From Vagococcus xieshaowenii (lineage in GTDB: Bacteria; Bacillota; Bacilli; Lactobacillales; Vagococcaceae), in NCBI RefSeq assembly GCF_004792515.1, contig NZ_CP038865.1, positions 1,242,770 to 1,275,000 on the forward strand: a stretch of DNA of 32,231 bases, given 5' to 3'. The first letter of the stretch is position 1; each line of letters starts with the position of its first letter. The notes beneath the pieces were generated by a model, which was not told where the DNA came from, did not search any database, and saw only the letters and a program-made list of their open reading frames with translations. The translations under genes were made by a program, and so were the position numbers. Shown piece after piece: positions 7,059 to 13,447 of this stretch.

Positions 7059-7460
7059 TTAAGCTCCTTTTTCATTAGTTTTATCACGAATCAAAGTGAT
7101 TTTTTTAGGTTCATTAGATAGCTCGTTGTATCGTTTAGCAAACTTGATTTTAATTACTCTTAGTTCGCTCCTAACCTGTGTAACCGTCTTGCCTGTCTGT
7201 TCTGCCACTTCCTCTAAACTTGCCCCCTTACACGTTTCAAACGCTGAATACCACTTGTTATACAGTTGTGTGGGGCTTTTATAATACATCCTAGCTAACA
7301 AGCTAACTTCTTCTTTTTCTAGCTCCTGTAACGCTCTAAAGAACGTTATCGCCTGCCATTTATGGAAGTTGTTCTTCATCTTGTTTATGTTCAATTCATA
7401 GAACTGCCAACGCCTTAATATAAACGTTGCTAACCTAACTTGTTCTTTATCGTTCATCAT
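7059..7460 (-). CDS. Sigma-region-4/ArpU-like phage regulator, copy 2
   Basis: About 133 aa. It shares the N-terminal RRWQFYELNI and FFRALQELEKEEVSLLARMYY blocks with the gene at 6376-6969. Its C-terminal half SLEEVAEQTGKTVTQVRSELRVIKIKF is a clear helix-turn-helix of sigma-70 region 4 type, as in phage late-transcription regulators. GGAGG lies 5 nt before ATG 7460 and 8 nt before ATG 7457; either may be used. A hairpin (7472-7490, CTATTAC/GTAATAG) lies at the leader. In a satellite such a gene could respond to, or replace, the helper's late activator; this is inference. Confidence 0.62.
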   Translation of the reverse strand: MMNDKEQVRLATFILRRWQFYELNINKMKNNFHKWQAITFFRALQELEKEEVSLLARMYYKSPTQLYNKWYSAFETCKGASLEEVAEQTGKTVTQVRSELRVIKIKFAKRYNELSNEPKKITLIRDKTNEKGA

Positions 7461-7489
7461 ATACACCTCCACTATTACTATTGGTAATA

Positions 7490-7631
7490 GTTAGTTTTCC
7501 GTTTCGTCCTTTGTCTCCCGTCATGTACACCCCTTAAAATCGTTTCTAAGCGTTTAAACGTTATCCATTGGCATTTTATCGTTTAACGTTCTAAAACGCT
7601 CCTATTAGCTAATTAACGCTTAATAAAGTAG
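7490..7631. promoter_or_regulatory. AACG-rich repeat region between regulator genes
   Basis: Contains AAGCGTTTAAACGTTA (7546-7562), then TCGTTTAACGTTC, AAAACGCTCC and TTAACGCTTAA within about 75 bp. These are repeated, partly palindromic words built on AACG/CGTT. They look like binding sites for a regulator, perhaps one of the flanking region-4-like proteins. No gene seen. Confidence 0.4.
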
Positions 7632-8123
7632 TTATATGTTAATTGCATTCAGTATCGCATCCATATTCCCTAAATAATCATCTTGTACTAATTCGATTTC
7701 TTTTGTATCTTCATCTTCCACGCCTAACCATAAAGAAACAGCCATTGTAATTTCTTCTATTTCTTCAATCGCCTTTTGTTTTACCTGCTCGTTATCCACC
7801 GCATAACCTTTAATAAATCTGTCTACCAAATAATTACGTTCATACGGCTCTAAGCTATCCATGAACTTATTCCAATATTTCTGCTTAAACTGATTTATCT
7901 TAATACGATCATCTACAATACGATTAAACCTATCTAACTGTTCTACAAAGGTGGCTGGTTTAATGGATTCGGAGTAGATACCTAAATCACCAAATACAAC
8001 GTGCGAACAGAAACTACTTTGATAACGTTCATCTCTATATCTTTCTTTACTGTGGACTAATTCTTTTTCTAATAACTCTAAGTGCATATATTTTTTTATC
8101 GCCTGTTCGTCAAACTGTTCCAT
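7632..8123 (-). CDS. Phage protein, possible regulator
   Basis: 163 aa, largely helical and charged. The block FMDSLEPYERNYLVDRFIKGY resembles the pre-HTH part of phage region-4-like regulators (L-x-P-Y-E-R, then a Tyr after a helix), but a clear second helix-turn-helix is not visible. The acidic C-terminus (EDEDTKEIELVQDDY) is unusual for a DNA-binding protein. Start ATG 8123 has AGGACGG 7 nt upstream. It belongs to the minus-strand run of early/middle genes between rep and the tape measure gene. Function unknown. Confidence 0.5.
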   Translation of the reverse strand: MEQFDEQAIKKYMHLELLEKELVHSKERYRDERYQSSFCSHVVFGDLGIYSESIKPATFVEQLDRFNRIVDDRIKINQFKQKYWNKFMDSLEPYERNYLVDRFIKGYAVDNEQVKQKAIEEIEEITMAVSLWLGVEDEDTKEIELVQDDYLGNMDAILNAINI

Positions 8124-8362
8124 CTCCACACCGTCCTGCTTGCAATTAGAAGTTTATTTATATCTATCTCTTAATCTATATCTGTTGCGTTACATTGCGT
8201 TACTGTAACGTTACGCATATCAGACAACCAATTAGCTAAGGCTAAGCTATATATAACCTATACTTACCTAACTTAACCTTACCTAACCTATGCCGTCATT
8301 TGTCAGACAAGTGTCTGTCATTTGATTAAAGGGAGTAAACAATGCTTACCCCCTACTCTTAT
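8124..8362. repeat. Repeat-rich gap next to rep; possible origin
   Basis: No gene. TTGCGTTAC occurs at 8185-8193 and 8195-8203, followed at once by the inverted GTAACGTTACGCA (8205-8217). CTTACCTAAC-like words repeat three to four times at 8260-8290. GTCATTTG flanks a GACA-AG-TGTC palindrome at about 8294-8324. Such repeats beside a replisome-organizer gene are good candidates for its own binding sites. Confidence 0.45.
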
Positions 8363-9292
8363 TTAAAAGTGTACCCCTGTGTTATCTCCATCGTCCGGAT
8401 ATCTCCATTCATCCGGTACTGTTACCTTAGGCGGTTTATATATAGAAGTTGAGTTTTTACTTCTGTATGCTTCACTTAGGTAGTCACCCATCTTGTTACC
8501 AAACAACGTGCTAGGTCTTAGATATTTATTCATTTTGTCATCATACAACCATTCAGTTGTTTTTATCATTATTACTTGTTTGAAGTCATCAAACGTATAG
8601 CCGTTTTCTATTTGTGAAGTAATCAGTTTTACGTTGTCATCACTTGCTTTGTATACGCCGTTTGTTTTTTCATTCAAATAGTCTATAACTTGATTAATAG
8701 TAGATTGGTGAGGGGAAGAAGGGGAGCTGGTGGCTTGTTTTCTTTCCTCTTGCTCTACCTCTCTCTCTATATCTATATCTATCTCTATATCTATCTCTTC
8801 TCTTTCTCTATCTCTTCTCTTCTCTTCGTTGCGGTCTGTTTCATTACTGTTGCATTGCAACGCTTCACCGTTACTTTGCAACACTTCGGCATTATTCTCG
8901 ATTCTTTTTTTTGCTCTATGTCGTCTTGAACGTTCTGTACTATAAGCTTCAGACCCCACCATGTCCGGTACTCTATTTAAAAAATACTCATCTTCCTCAA
9001 CTATCTCTATTAATTTTTTCTTTTGTAAAAAACTAATCGTAACGGACACATCTTCCATGCTTTCATCTATAGCAAGCGCAACTTCCTCAATAAAATCATC
9101 GCCAATCGCTTCAAAATACAACTTGCCTTCATCTTTAAGGCTTAATAACAACATTTTGAGGTAGATGATTGTGAAGGTATCCCCACCGGCTATCTTCCTT
9201 AATAGCTTAATTTCCTTTTGATTAAAAAAATCTTCCTTCAACTGTAGCCAATAATATCTTTTTTTCTTTGGGTCGTTCTTGTACTTAGTCAA
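8363..9292 (-). CDS. Phage replisome organizer (DnaD-like, Phg_2220-type)
   Basis: 309 aa. The N-terminal domain (KKRYYWLQLKEDFFNQKEIKLLRKIAGGDTFTIIYLKML) is the winged-helix domain of phage replisome organizers. A charged, low-complexity linker (about residues 130-195) joins it to a conserved phage C-terminal domain (INQVIDYLNEKTNGVYK to RPSTLFGNKMGDYL). The protein would bind the element's origin and recruit helicase/helicase loader; no loader, primase or SSB is encoded here, so these must come from host or helper. I chose TTG 9292: AGAGGTG lies 7 nt upstream, while the TTG at 9298 would be too close. The linker is encoded by a microsatellite-like run (8757-8827) built on ATATCT/CTCT units, prone to length changes in steps of six. 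Confidence 0.85.
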   Translation of the reverse strand: MTKYKNDPKKKRYYWLQLKEDFFNQKEIKLLRKIAGGDTFTIIYLKMLLLSLKDEGKLYFEAIGDDFIEEVALAIDESMEDVSVTISFLQKKKLIEIVEEDEYFLNRVPDMVGSEAYSTERSRRHRAKKRIENNAEVLQSNGEALQCNSNETDRNEEKRRDREREEIDIEIDIDIEREVEQEERKQATSSPSSPHQSTINQVIDYLNEKTNGVYKASDDNVKLITSQIENGYTFDDFKQVIMIKTTEWLYDDKMNKYLRPSTLFGNKMGDYLSEAYRSKNSTSIYKPPKVTVPDEWRYPDDGDNTGVHF

Positions 9293-9318
9293 TAGCAATC
9301 ACCTCTTTCCTTTTTCAG

Positions 9319-9723
9319 TTACTCCATGAATAGAAATAAATTGTCAAAATCATCTTGCAACGCTCTATCTATATCCGCATCTAGTGTAATTTGATACTGA
9401 AGATGAATTTCTTTATCCCACGTTTTCAAATTCGCATCTTCAACCGCCTGTGCTCGCTTAATCATCTCTTTAATCTGTGATTTAAAGCTCCTTAAGCCTA
9501 TTTCACGCTCTTCTTCTGTCTGAGGTATAAATATACCATCGCCCGTTCTTGTAGCGCATATAGGCACGTTATGGACTAATATAAGCCGATTAATTGCGGA
9601 CTGGATTTGTCTAATGTTATAACCTGATACATCTCTTATATATGCTAGTGTTCTTCTTGACCCAATACCTTTAGGAATTAAATTTAATACAGACGTTTCA
9701 ATCACATTTAATTCTTTTTCCAT
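9319..9723 (-). CDS. Phage wHTH-type protein
   Basis: 134 aa. ETSVLNLIPKGIGSRRTLAYIRDVSGYNIRQIQSAINRLILVHNVPICATRTGDGIFIP reads as a winged-helix domain with a beta-hairpin wing; the C-terminal half is helical. Similar small proteins sit before replisome organizers in Gram-positive phages, so a role in replication control is plausible. Start ATG 9723 has GGAGGG 7 nt upstream, itself inside the end of the preceding gene, whose stop (9725-9727) almost touches this start; the two are translationally coupled. Confidence 0.6.
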   Translation of the reverse strand: MEKELNVIETSVLNLIPKGIGSRRTLAYIRDVSGYNIRQIQSAINRLILVHNVPICATRTGDGIFIPQTEEEREIGLRSFKSQIKEMIKRAQAVEDANLKTWDKEIHLQYQITLDADIDRALQDDFDNLFLFME

Positions 9724-9724
9724 G

Positions 9725-9946
9725 CTATTGCCCTCCATCGAATGATTCAACATTTTGATAATGCTCTTCTGAAAGACTCTTAACCGATGCTATCAGACCA
9801 TTTAAAGCGCTAATATCTTTTAAATTCACATTAGCATCACCGAATCTGTGAAATAAAAATGCTTCAATTCCATCCAATGCAGCCGCTAAGTTACCTGCGC
9901 TTATTACTAAATCGTTAATATCTACTTTTTGTTCATTAAATTCCAT
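9725..9946 (-). CDS. Small phage protein, unknown function
   Basis: 73 aa, soluble and mildly acidic (MEFNEQKVDINDLVISAGNL...). Not recognised. Its 3' end contains the GGAGGG ribosome-binding site of the next gene. It lies downstream of a 105-bp gap with two hairpins and is the first gene of the group leading to rep. Confidence 0.55.
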   Translation of the reverse strand: MEFNEQKVDINDLVISAGNLAAALDGIEAFLFHRFGDANVNLKDISALNGLIASVKSLSEEHYQNVESFDGGQ

Positions 9947-9964
9947 AAAATTAATATCTCCCTA

Positions 9965-10066
9965 TCGTCAAATTATTGTATTTGTGTTAATATATAGGGA
10001 GTTAAACACTTACAAATATCTAACTCCCAACGCTTCGAGAACGGCAATTCTCTAGGCGTTATTTTT
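9965..10066 (+). ncRNA. Candidate small RNA opposite the replication operon
   Basis: On the plus strand TCGTCA (9965-9970), 17 bp, TAATAT (9988-9993) could be a promoter. It is followed by two hairpins, GGGAGTTA/TAACTCCC (9997-10028) and AACGCTTCGAGAA/TTCTCTAGGCGTT (10029-10060, imperfect), then ATTTTTGT. The T-run is only on the plus side, so the second hairpin looks like a plus-strand terminator. A product of about 65 nt antisense to the leader of the rep operon would fit copy-control logic. This is a prediction from sequence only. Confidence 0.35.
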
Positions 10067-10216
10067 GTACTCATATTGCTTTTCATCAACTTCTAACACG
10101 CTCATTACAACAGCTGGTATCATTAACACTAGAAACCATTTAAAACTCACTTGGCTTAATAAACCGCCTAATAAGAACACGATTATCAATAGCATCTTAA
10201 TTCTTGCACCGTACAT
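10052..10216 (-). CDS. Small two-helix membrane protein
   Basis: 54 aa from ATG 10216: MYGARIKMLLIIVFLLGGLLSQVSFKWFLVLMIPAVVMSVLEVDEKQYEYKNNA in two parts, giving two hydrophobic segments with a short turn and a charged tail. Not recognised. GGAG lies 11 nt upstream. The start region overlaps the 3' end of the gene at 10222 closely (6-nt gap), so the two are co-translated. Small membrane proteins of this kind are common in satellites and phages, sometimes for superinfection exclusion; no evidence for that here. Confidence 0.5.
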   Translation of the reverse strand: MYGARIKMLLIIVFLLGGLLSQVSFKWFLVLMIPAVVMSVLEVDEKQYEYKNNA

Positions 10217-10221
10217 ATTTT

Positions 10222-10653
10222 TCACCACTCCTTCATACAAATACTTCTTAAAAATTCATCTTTAGCTTGTTGATACATTGGCTTTCCGTTCCCTATTTGA
10301 TATTGGAATAAGTACTTCCACATACCTTTTTCGTCTAGTTCTACTAATTTAACCAGCCTTCTCTTTTGATAATATTGTTCCTTATCATAAAATCGTTGCG
10401 TTGTTCCTTCAAATACTACTTTGTTATCAATTTCAACCCACGCATGGTCCACCAAACCTTCATAAATCCCCTCAACATATTTCACATTAGGTAACTCACC
10501 ATTTTCTTTCATATAATCAAACGATTTATCGAAACATTTTTGAGGATATACACGATTTTTAACACCGTTCTTATATTCTGTAGGAACATCAACTTCTAGT
10601 TCTTTCAATTCTTCACGTAAATCTAGTACCGCTTGATACAATGGTTTAGCCAT
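10222..10653 (-). CDS. Possible transglutaminase/papain-fold phage protein
   Basis: 143 aa, not assigned to a named family. YPQKCFDKSFDYMKENG (Cys at about residue 40), DHAWVEIDNKVVFEGTTQRFYD (His-Ala-Trp-Val-Glu, then Glu-Gly-Thr) follow the Cys ... His-x-Trp-x-Glu ... (Asp/Glu)-x-Thr order of transglutaminase-like cysteine enzymes. The length fits a minimal domain. If active it could cut or modify a protein, but the catalytic assignment is by motif order only. Start ATG 10653 has AAGGAG 8 nt upstream. It follows the excisionase gene in the early minus-strand operon. Confidence 0.45.
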   Translation of the reverse strand: MAKPLYQAVLDLREELKELEVDVPTEYKNGVKNRVYPQKCFDKSFDYMKENGELPNVKYVEGIYEGLVDHAWVEIDNKVVFEGTTQRFYDKEQYYQKRRLVKLVELDEKGMWKYLFQYQIGNGKPMYQQAKDEFLRSICMKEW

Positions 10654-10687
10654 TTTTTTCACTCCTTAATTTAAAGTGGTTTTTTCG

Positions 10688-10698
10688 TCTTGCTCAGG
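10688..10698 (+). promoter_or_regulatory. TCTTGCTCAGG element, copy 2
   Basis: An 11-mer found three times in the element: reverse complement at 790-800 beside attL, here after the excisionase gene, and at 12108-12118 before int. Possible arm-type or excisionase/regulator site. Confidence 0.4.
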
Positions 10699-10705
10699 AC
10701 TTTTT

Positions 10706-10984
10706 TTATTTTTTATGTTCTAATATCCACTTTCTAACTTCTTGCTTACTAGCGAAAAACGTCCGCTCTCCTACTACTGAGATGGGCAAGCCATCTCTAA
10801 TTAATTCATTCAACTTCGGCATACTAATATCTAACCACTCACACAATTGTGTTTTATTGATTAAATCTTTATCTACCGAACTGTCTTTTCTCGCCTGCTG
10901 AATTGCTTCAAGTGTAATATCGTAAATGTATTTCTTTAAATCGCCTTCTTGATCATCAGCAAGCATTACTTTTAGTTCTGCCAT
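10706..10984 (-). CDS. AlpA-like excisionase / helix-turn-helix protein
   Basis: 92 aa. The C-terminal half INKTQLCEWLDISMPKLNELIRDGLPISVVGERTFFASKQEVRKWILEH is the MerR-like winged helix of excisionase/AlpA proteins, with the usual helix-turn-helix, wing and closing helix. Such proteins direct excision with the integrase, and AlpA is a standard marker of PICIs. Start ATG 10984 has AGGTG 6 nt upstream, overlapping the stop codon of the Cro-like gene before it, so the pair is coupled. A copy of TCTTGCTCAGG follows the gene at 10688-10698. Confidence 0.75.
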   Translation of the reverse strand: MAELKVMLADDQEGDLKKYIYDITLEAIQQARKDSSVDKDLINKTQLCEWLDISMPKLNELIRDGLPISVVGERTFFASKQEVRKWILEHKK

Positions 10985-10993
10985 CTCACTCAC

Positions 10994-11170
10994 CTACTTC
11001 TTAGTTAGTTTTTCAATAGCTTTTAATACTCGCTCTTTGCGTTCATCGTTCAACGGTGTGCGTAGCCAAACGCTAAAGCGTCCATCAGTAATACCGACCA
11101 TTTGCGCTACCTCCCAGTTACGTAAACGGTTTTCAAAGATTAAATCTCTGATTTCTTGGTTTGCTTTCAT
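10994..11170 (-). CDS. Cro-like helix-turn-helix regulator
   Basis: 58 aa: MKANQEIRDLIFENRLRNW then EVAQMVGITDGRFSVWLRTPLNDE, a compact Cro/CI-type helix-turn-helix. ATG 11170 has GGGAGG 8 nt upstream. It is the first gene of the minus-strand early operon and faces the repressor gene across the control region 11171-11372. By analogy with phage switches it would oppose the repressor and allow induction; in PICIs induction depends on a helper-phage protein acting on the repressor. Confidence 0.7.
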   Translation of the reverse strand: MKANQEIRDLIFENRLRNWEVAQMVGITDGRFSVWLRTPLNDERKERVLKAIEKLTKK

Positions 11171-11372
11171 ATTTATCACCTCCCTATTATCAGAACAGAT
11201 AAAACGTATCGAACTCTGTACGTTCATCTTGTACCTAAATACTATCACGACATCAAAATCATTGCAACAACAAAATACATTTTTGTCGTACAAAACCCTG
11301 TACGTTATTTTCGAAGTAACATCTTTAATTAGAACAACAACAATGTTATACTCTAACTAAGAGGTGATTTTA
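11171..11372. promoter_or_regulatory. Lysogeny-type control region with divergent promoters and operators
   Basis: Minus strand: TTGCAA (11262-11267), 17 bp, TAGTAT (11239-11244) for the Cro-like/excisionase operon. Plus strand: extended -10 TGTTATACT (11344-11352) for the repressor. Two inverted repeats share the half-site (T)GTACG: AACGTA-N10-TACGTT (11203-11224) and CGTACA-N6-TGTACG (11287-11304). CTGTACGTT is repeated exactly at 11216-11224 and 11298-11306. These are the likely operators. Confidence 0.65.
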
Positions 11373-12095
11373 TTGATAAAAATTAAACTAGACGAACTAC
11401 TAAAAGAGTATGACGTTACAATTACTGAAATTAGCGATGCTACAGGTATTTCAAGAAGCACATTAACCCCTTTGGTTAACAATCCCAAACAAGTAAAAGG
11501 CCTTAAAATAGAAACTATTGATACTTTATGTGATTTTTTTGGTATTCATATACAAGATTTTATTGAGTTCTCTCCTACAAAAAGCAAATACAACATAAAA
11601 ACGTTTTGGGGTACTGGCGATGCTTTAAATTACACTTTTTTATTAAGTAAAACAATTGGTAGTAAAGAAAGATTAGCTTTATTAACTGTTCAAATGAAAG
11701 GTTTTTCTTCTGATCCAAATAATGAATCTACATTAATTTTTAATGGATACACAAATTTCTTGAATTTAGAAGAAACAAAAAAATATTTAGATGAAGTTTT
11801 AGCTGATGGAGATAAGTATGATATAAACTCGTTCGCTAAAAATAATATCTTTCTAAATGACATTTCAAAACAATCATCAAAAAATATTGAATCGGTTACT
11901 AAAATAATTTCAAAAATTATGAAAACTCATATCAACTCGATAGAAGAACATCAGGATATTTCAGGTATAGAACTAAACTGGATTCTTCCTAATAATGAAT
12001 TAAACAAGTTTAAAAGCTACATTTATGATTTTGAAACTGAAGAAGTAAAAGAATCTGATGCTACCTTCCATCTTCATTTTAAAAAAGAATTATAA
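11373..12095 (+). CDS. XRE-family repressor of the satellite
   Basis: 240 aa from TTG 11373, which has AAGAGGTG 6 nt upstream (the GTG at 11364 lies inside that site). Residues 1-65 form an XRE helix-turn-helix (LDELLKEYDVTITEISDATGISRSTLTPLVNN). The remaining 175 residues are unlike a LexA/CI peptidase; no Ser-Lys dyad is visible, so SOS-type self-cleavage is unlikely. This fits PICI master repressors (Rpr/Stl type), which are released by binding a helper-phage protein. It is followed by the integrase gene in the same direction, with a TCTTGCTCAGG element between them. Confidence 0.75.
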   Translation: MIKIKLDELLKEYDVTITEISDATGISRSTLTPLVNNPKQVKGLKIETIDTLCDFFGIHIQDFIEFSPTKSKYNIKTFWGTGDALNYTFLLSKTIGSKERLALLTVQMKGFSSDPNNESTLIFNGYTNFLNLEETKKYLDEVLADGDKYDINSFAKNNIFLNDISKQSSKNIESVTKIISKIMKTHINSIEEHQDISGIELNWILPNNELNKFKSYIYDFETEEVKESDATFHLHFKKEL

Positions 12096-12107
12096 CCCTT
12101 CCCTACG

Positions 12108-12118
12108 TCTTGCTCAGG
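12108..12118 (+). promoter_or_regulatory. TCTTGCTCAGG element, copy 3
   Basis: Lies in the 39-bp gap between repressor and integrase. It extends to the 13-mer CGTCTTGCTCAGG shared with the copy at 10686. Confidence 0.4.
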
Positions 12119-12134
12119 CTAGAAAGAGGTTATT

Positions 12135-13307
12135 ATGGCAACATTTAAACAATATTCAAAAAAAGATGGCTCTAAGGCTTGGTTATTTCAAGCTTATTTA
12201 GGCGTTGATTCTGCTACTGGTAAAGAAGTTAGGACAACACGTAGAGGCTTTAAGACGAAGAAACAAGCTCAATTAGAGGTCAATAGGCTTGTAGTGGAGT
12301 TTGAGGAAAAAGGGCTTGTTAAACAGTCTGAGAACACGTTTAAAGAGATGTATCTGCTGTGGTATGAAAGTTATAAGACTACCGTCAAAGAGACCACTAG
12401 CATTACTACAGAACGTTTAATGACTAAGCACGCTTTACCAGTCTTTGGAAACCTAAGAATAAACAAGATTGATGTTAAACTAGCTCAAAAGACTGTAAAT
12501 GATTGGGCTAAGAAAATGAAAACTTATAAGATTATTCTTCAATATTGCTCAAAGGTAATGGAATACGCTATTAATTTAGAATTAGCGCAACATAACCCTT
12601 TTAGCAAGGTGATTAGACCGAATATTAAAGATGATAGTAATGAAAAAAAGATTAAATTTTATAACTTAGAAGAAGTTCATCAAGTAATGAAGTTTTTAGA
12701 TGATAAAGTGAGACATACCCAACAAGGAACACTTATTCAAAAATTCTTTGCTGAGTATGATCAAGCGTTATATCGTTTAATGGCTTTTAGTGGTTTAAGA
12801 GGCGGTGAGGCATCCGCTTTAACCTTTGATGATATAGACTTCACTAACAAGACGGTAACGGTCAATAAGACGTTATCAGAGGTTAGAGGCGGTTATGCTG
12901 TCTCAACACCTAAGACTAAAAGCTCATACAGAACTATTAGCCTAGATGATAAAACAATTATGATACTTAAGAGATGGCAATTAAGACAGCGTGAACTGTT
13001 ATTCGCTAATCGAGGTAAAAAGAGTAATTATGTATTTGTAAACATCGAAGGCGAACTAATGAACCGTACAGACCTATACCAACGTTCTAAACGTCTATCT
13101 AAGGCGGTAGGACTTCATAACATTGGTACTCATGGCTGGAGGCATACACACGCCTCTATGTTATTTGAGGCTGGTGTCACGATGAAAGAGGCGCAAGAAA
13201 GATTAGGTCATAGCTCTATTACTCAGACAATGGACACATACACGCATCTCGGCAATAAGGCACAAGAAAGAACGGTTGATAAATTAACCCAAATTGCTAA
13301 TTTTTAA
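12135..13307 (+). CDS. int: Tyrosine integrase
   Basis: 390 aa. An AP2-like arm-binding N-terminus (KDGSKAWLFQAYLGVDSATGKEVRTTRRGFKTKKQA) is followed by a core-binding SAM-like domain (about 65-165) and the catalytic domain. Catalytic residues are visible: Arg222 (SGLRGGEA), His333 and Arg336 (HGWRHTH), His359 (LGHSS) and Tyr369 (MDTYTHL). It joins attP to attB and, with the excisionase, reverses this. GAAAGAGG precedes ATG 12135. The stop lies 5 bp from attR. It resembles Tn916/phage-type integrases of Lactobacillales. It probably shares transcripts with the repressor upstream. Confidence 0.93.
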   Translation: MATFKQYSKKDGSKAWLFQAYLGVDSATGKEVRTTRRGFKTKKQAQLEVNRLVVEFEEKGLVKQSENTFKEMYLLWYESYKTTVKETTSITTERLMTKHALPVFGNLRINKIDVKLAQKTVNDWAKKMKTYKIILQYCSKVMEYAINLELAQHNPFSKVIRPNIKDDSNEKKIKFYNLEEVHQVMKFLDDKVRHTQQGTLIQKFFAEYDQALYRLMAFSGLRGGEASALTFDDIDFTNKTVTVNKTLSEVRGGYAVSTPKTKSSYRTISLDDKTIMILKRWQLRQRELLFANRGKKSNYVFVNIEGELMNRTDLYQRSKRLSKAVGLHNIGTHGWRHTHASMLFEAGVTMKEAQERLGHSSITQTMDTYTHLGNKAQERTVDKLTQIANF

Positions 13308-13312
13308 TCAAA

Positions 13313-13335
13313 CCGTATTCAAAACCGTATTCATT
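13313..13335 (+). repeat. attR core (23-bp direct repeat)
   Basis: Perfect copy of 743-765, placed 5 bp after the integrase stop codon, as is typical for tyrosine integrase elements. Host sequence with the cysteine desulfurase terminator begins just to the right. Confidence 0.88.
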
Positions 13336-13349
13336 TTTTTAAAAGACAA

Positions 13350-13392
13350 AATAAAAAAAGCTAGAAACCTTGATGTGAAAGGCTTCTAGCTC
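13350..13392 (-). terminator. Terminator of the cysteine desulfurase gene
   Basis: AGCTAGAA/TTCTAGCT with an inner CCTT/AAGG, followed by a T-run on the minus strand. It lies between the gene and attR, so the desulfurase was already a separate transcription unit and the insertion is not polar. Confidence 0.8.
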
Positions 13393-13447
13393 TTATTAGT
13401 AACTATTATTTAGTTTCTCTGTGTAACTCTAGTTTTTTTGTATTAAA

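Larger units (their letters stand above)
743..13335. mobile_element. PICI-like phage satellite (integrated, about 12.6 kb)
   Basis: Bounded by a 23-bp perfect direct repeat, with the integrase stop codon only 5 bp from the right copy. Contents: tyrosine integrase, XRE repressor, divergent Cro-like protein, AlpA-like excisionase, replisome organizer, sigma-like regulators and a tape measure protein. No terminase, portal, capsid, lysis or holin genes are visible, so this is not a complete prophage. Size and the int/repressor/AlpA/rep layout fit phage-inducible chromosomal islands of Gram-positive cocci. What differs is the lack of a recognisable primase-rep fusion or small terminase, the presence of a tape measure gene, and a 2.7-kb non-coding left end. 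A decayed prophage is the main alternative, but the genes are open and well spaced with good ribosome-binding sites. Confidence 0.8.

Noticed and set aside
8690..8945. Plus-strand Ser/Ile/Tyr-rich frames
   Set aside because: Shadows of the microsatellite-like linker of the replisome organizer.
11184..11293. Longer start of the Cro-like gene at 11293
   Set aside because: The extension would be translated from the promoter/operator region and has no ribosome-binding site, while ATG 11170 has GGGAGG at 8 nt.
743..13335. Complete prophage or conjugative element
   Set aside because: No terminase, portal, capsid, lysin, relaxase or type IV secretion genes; size is about 12.6 kb.
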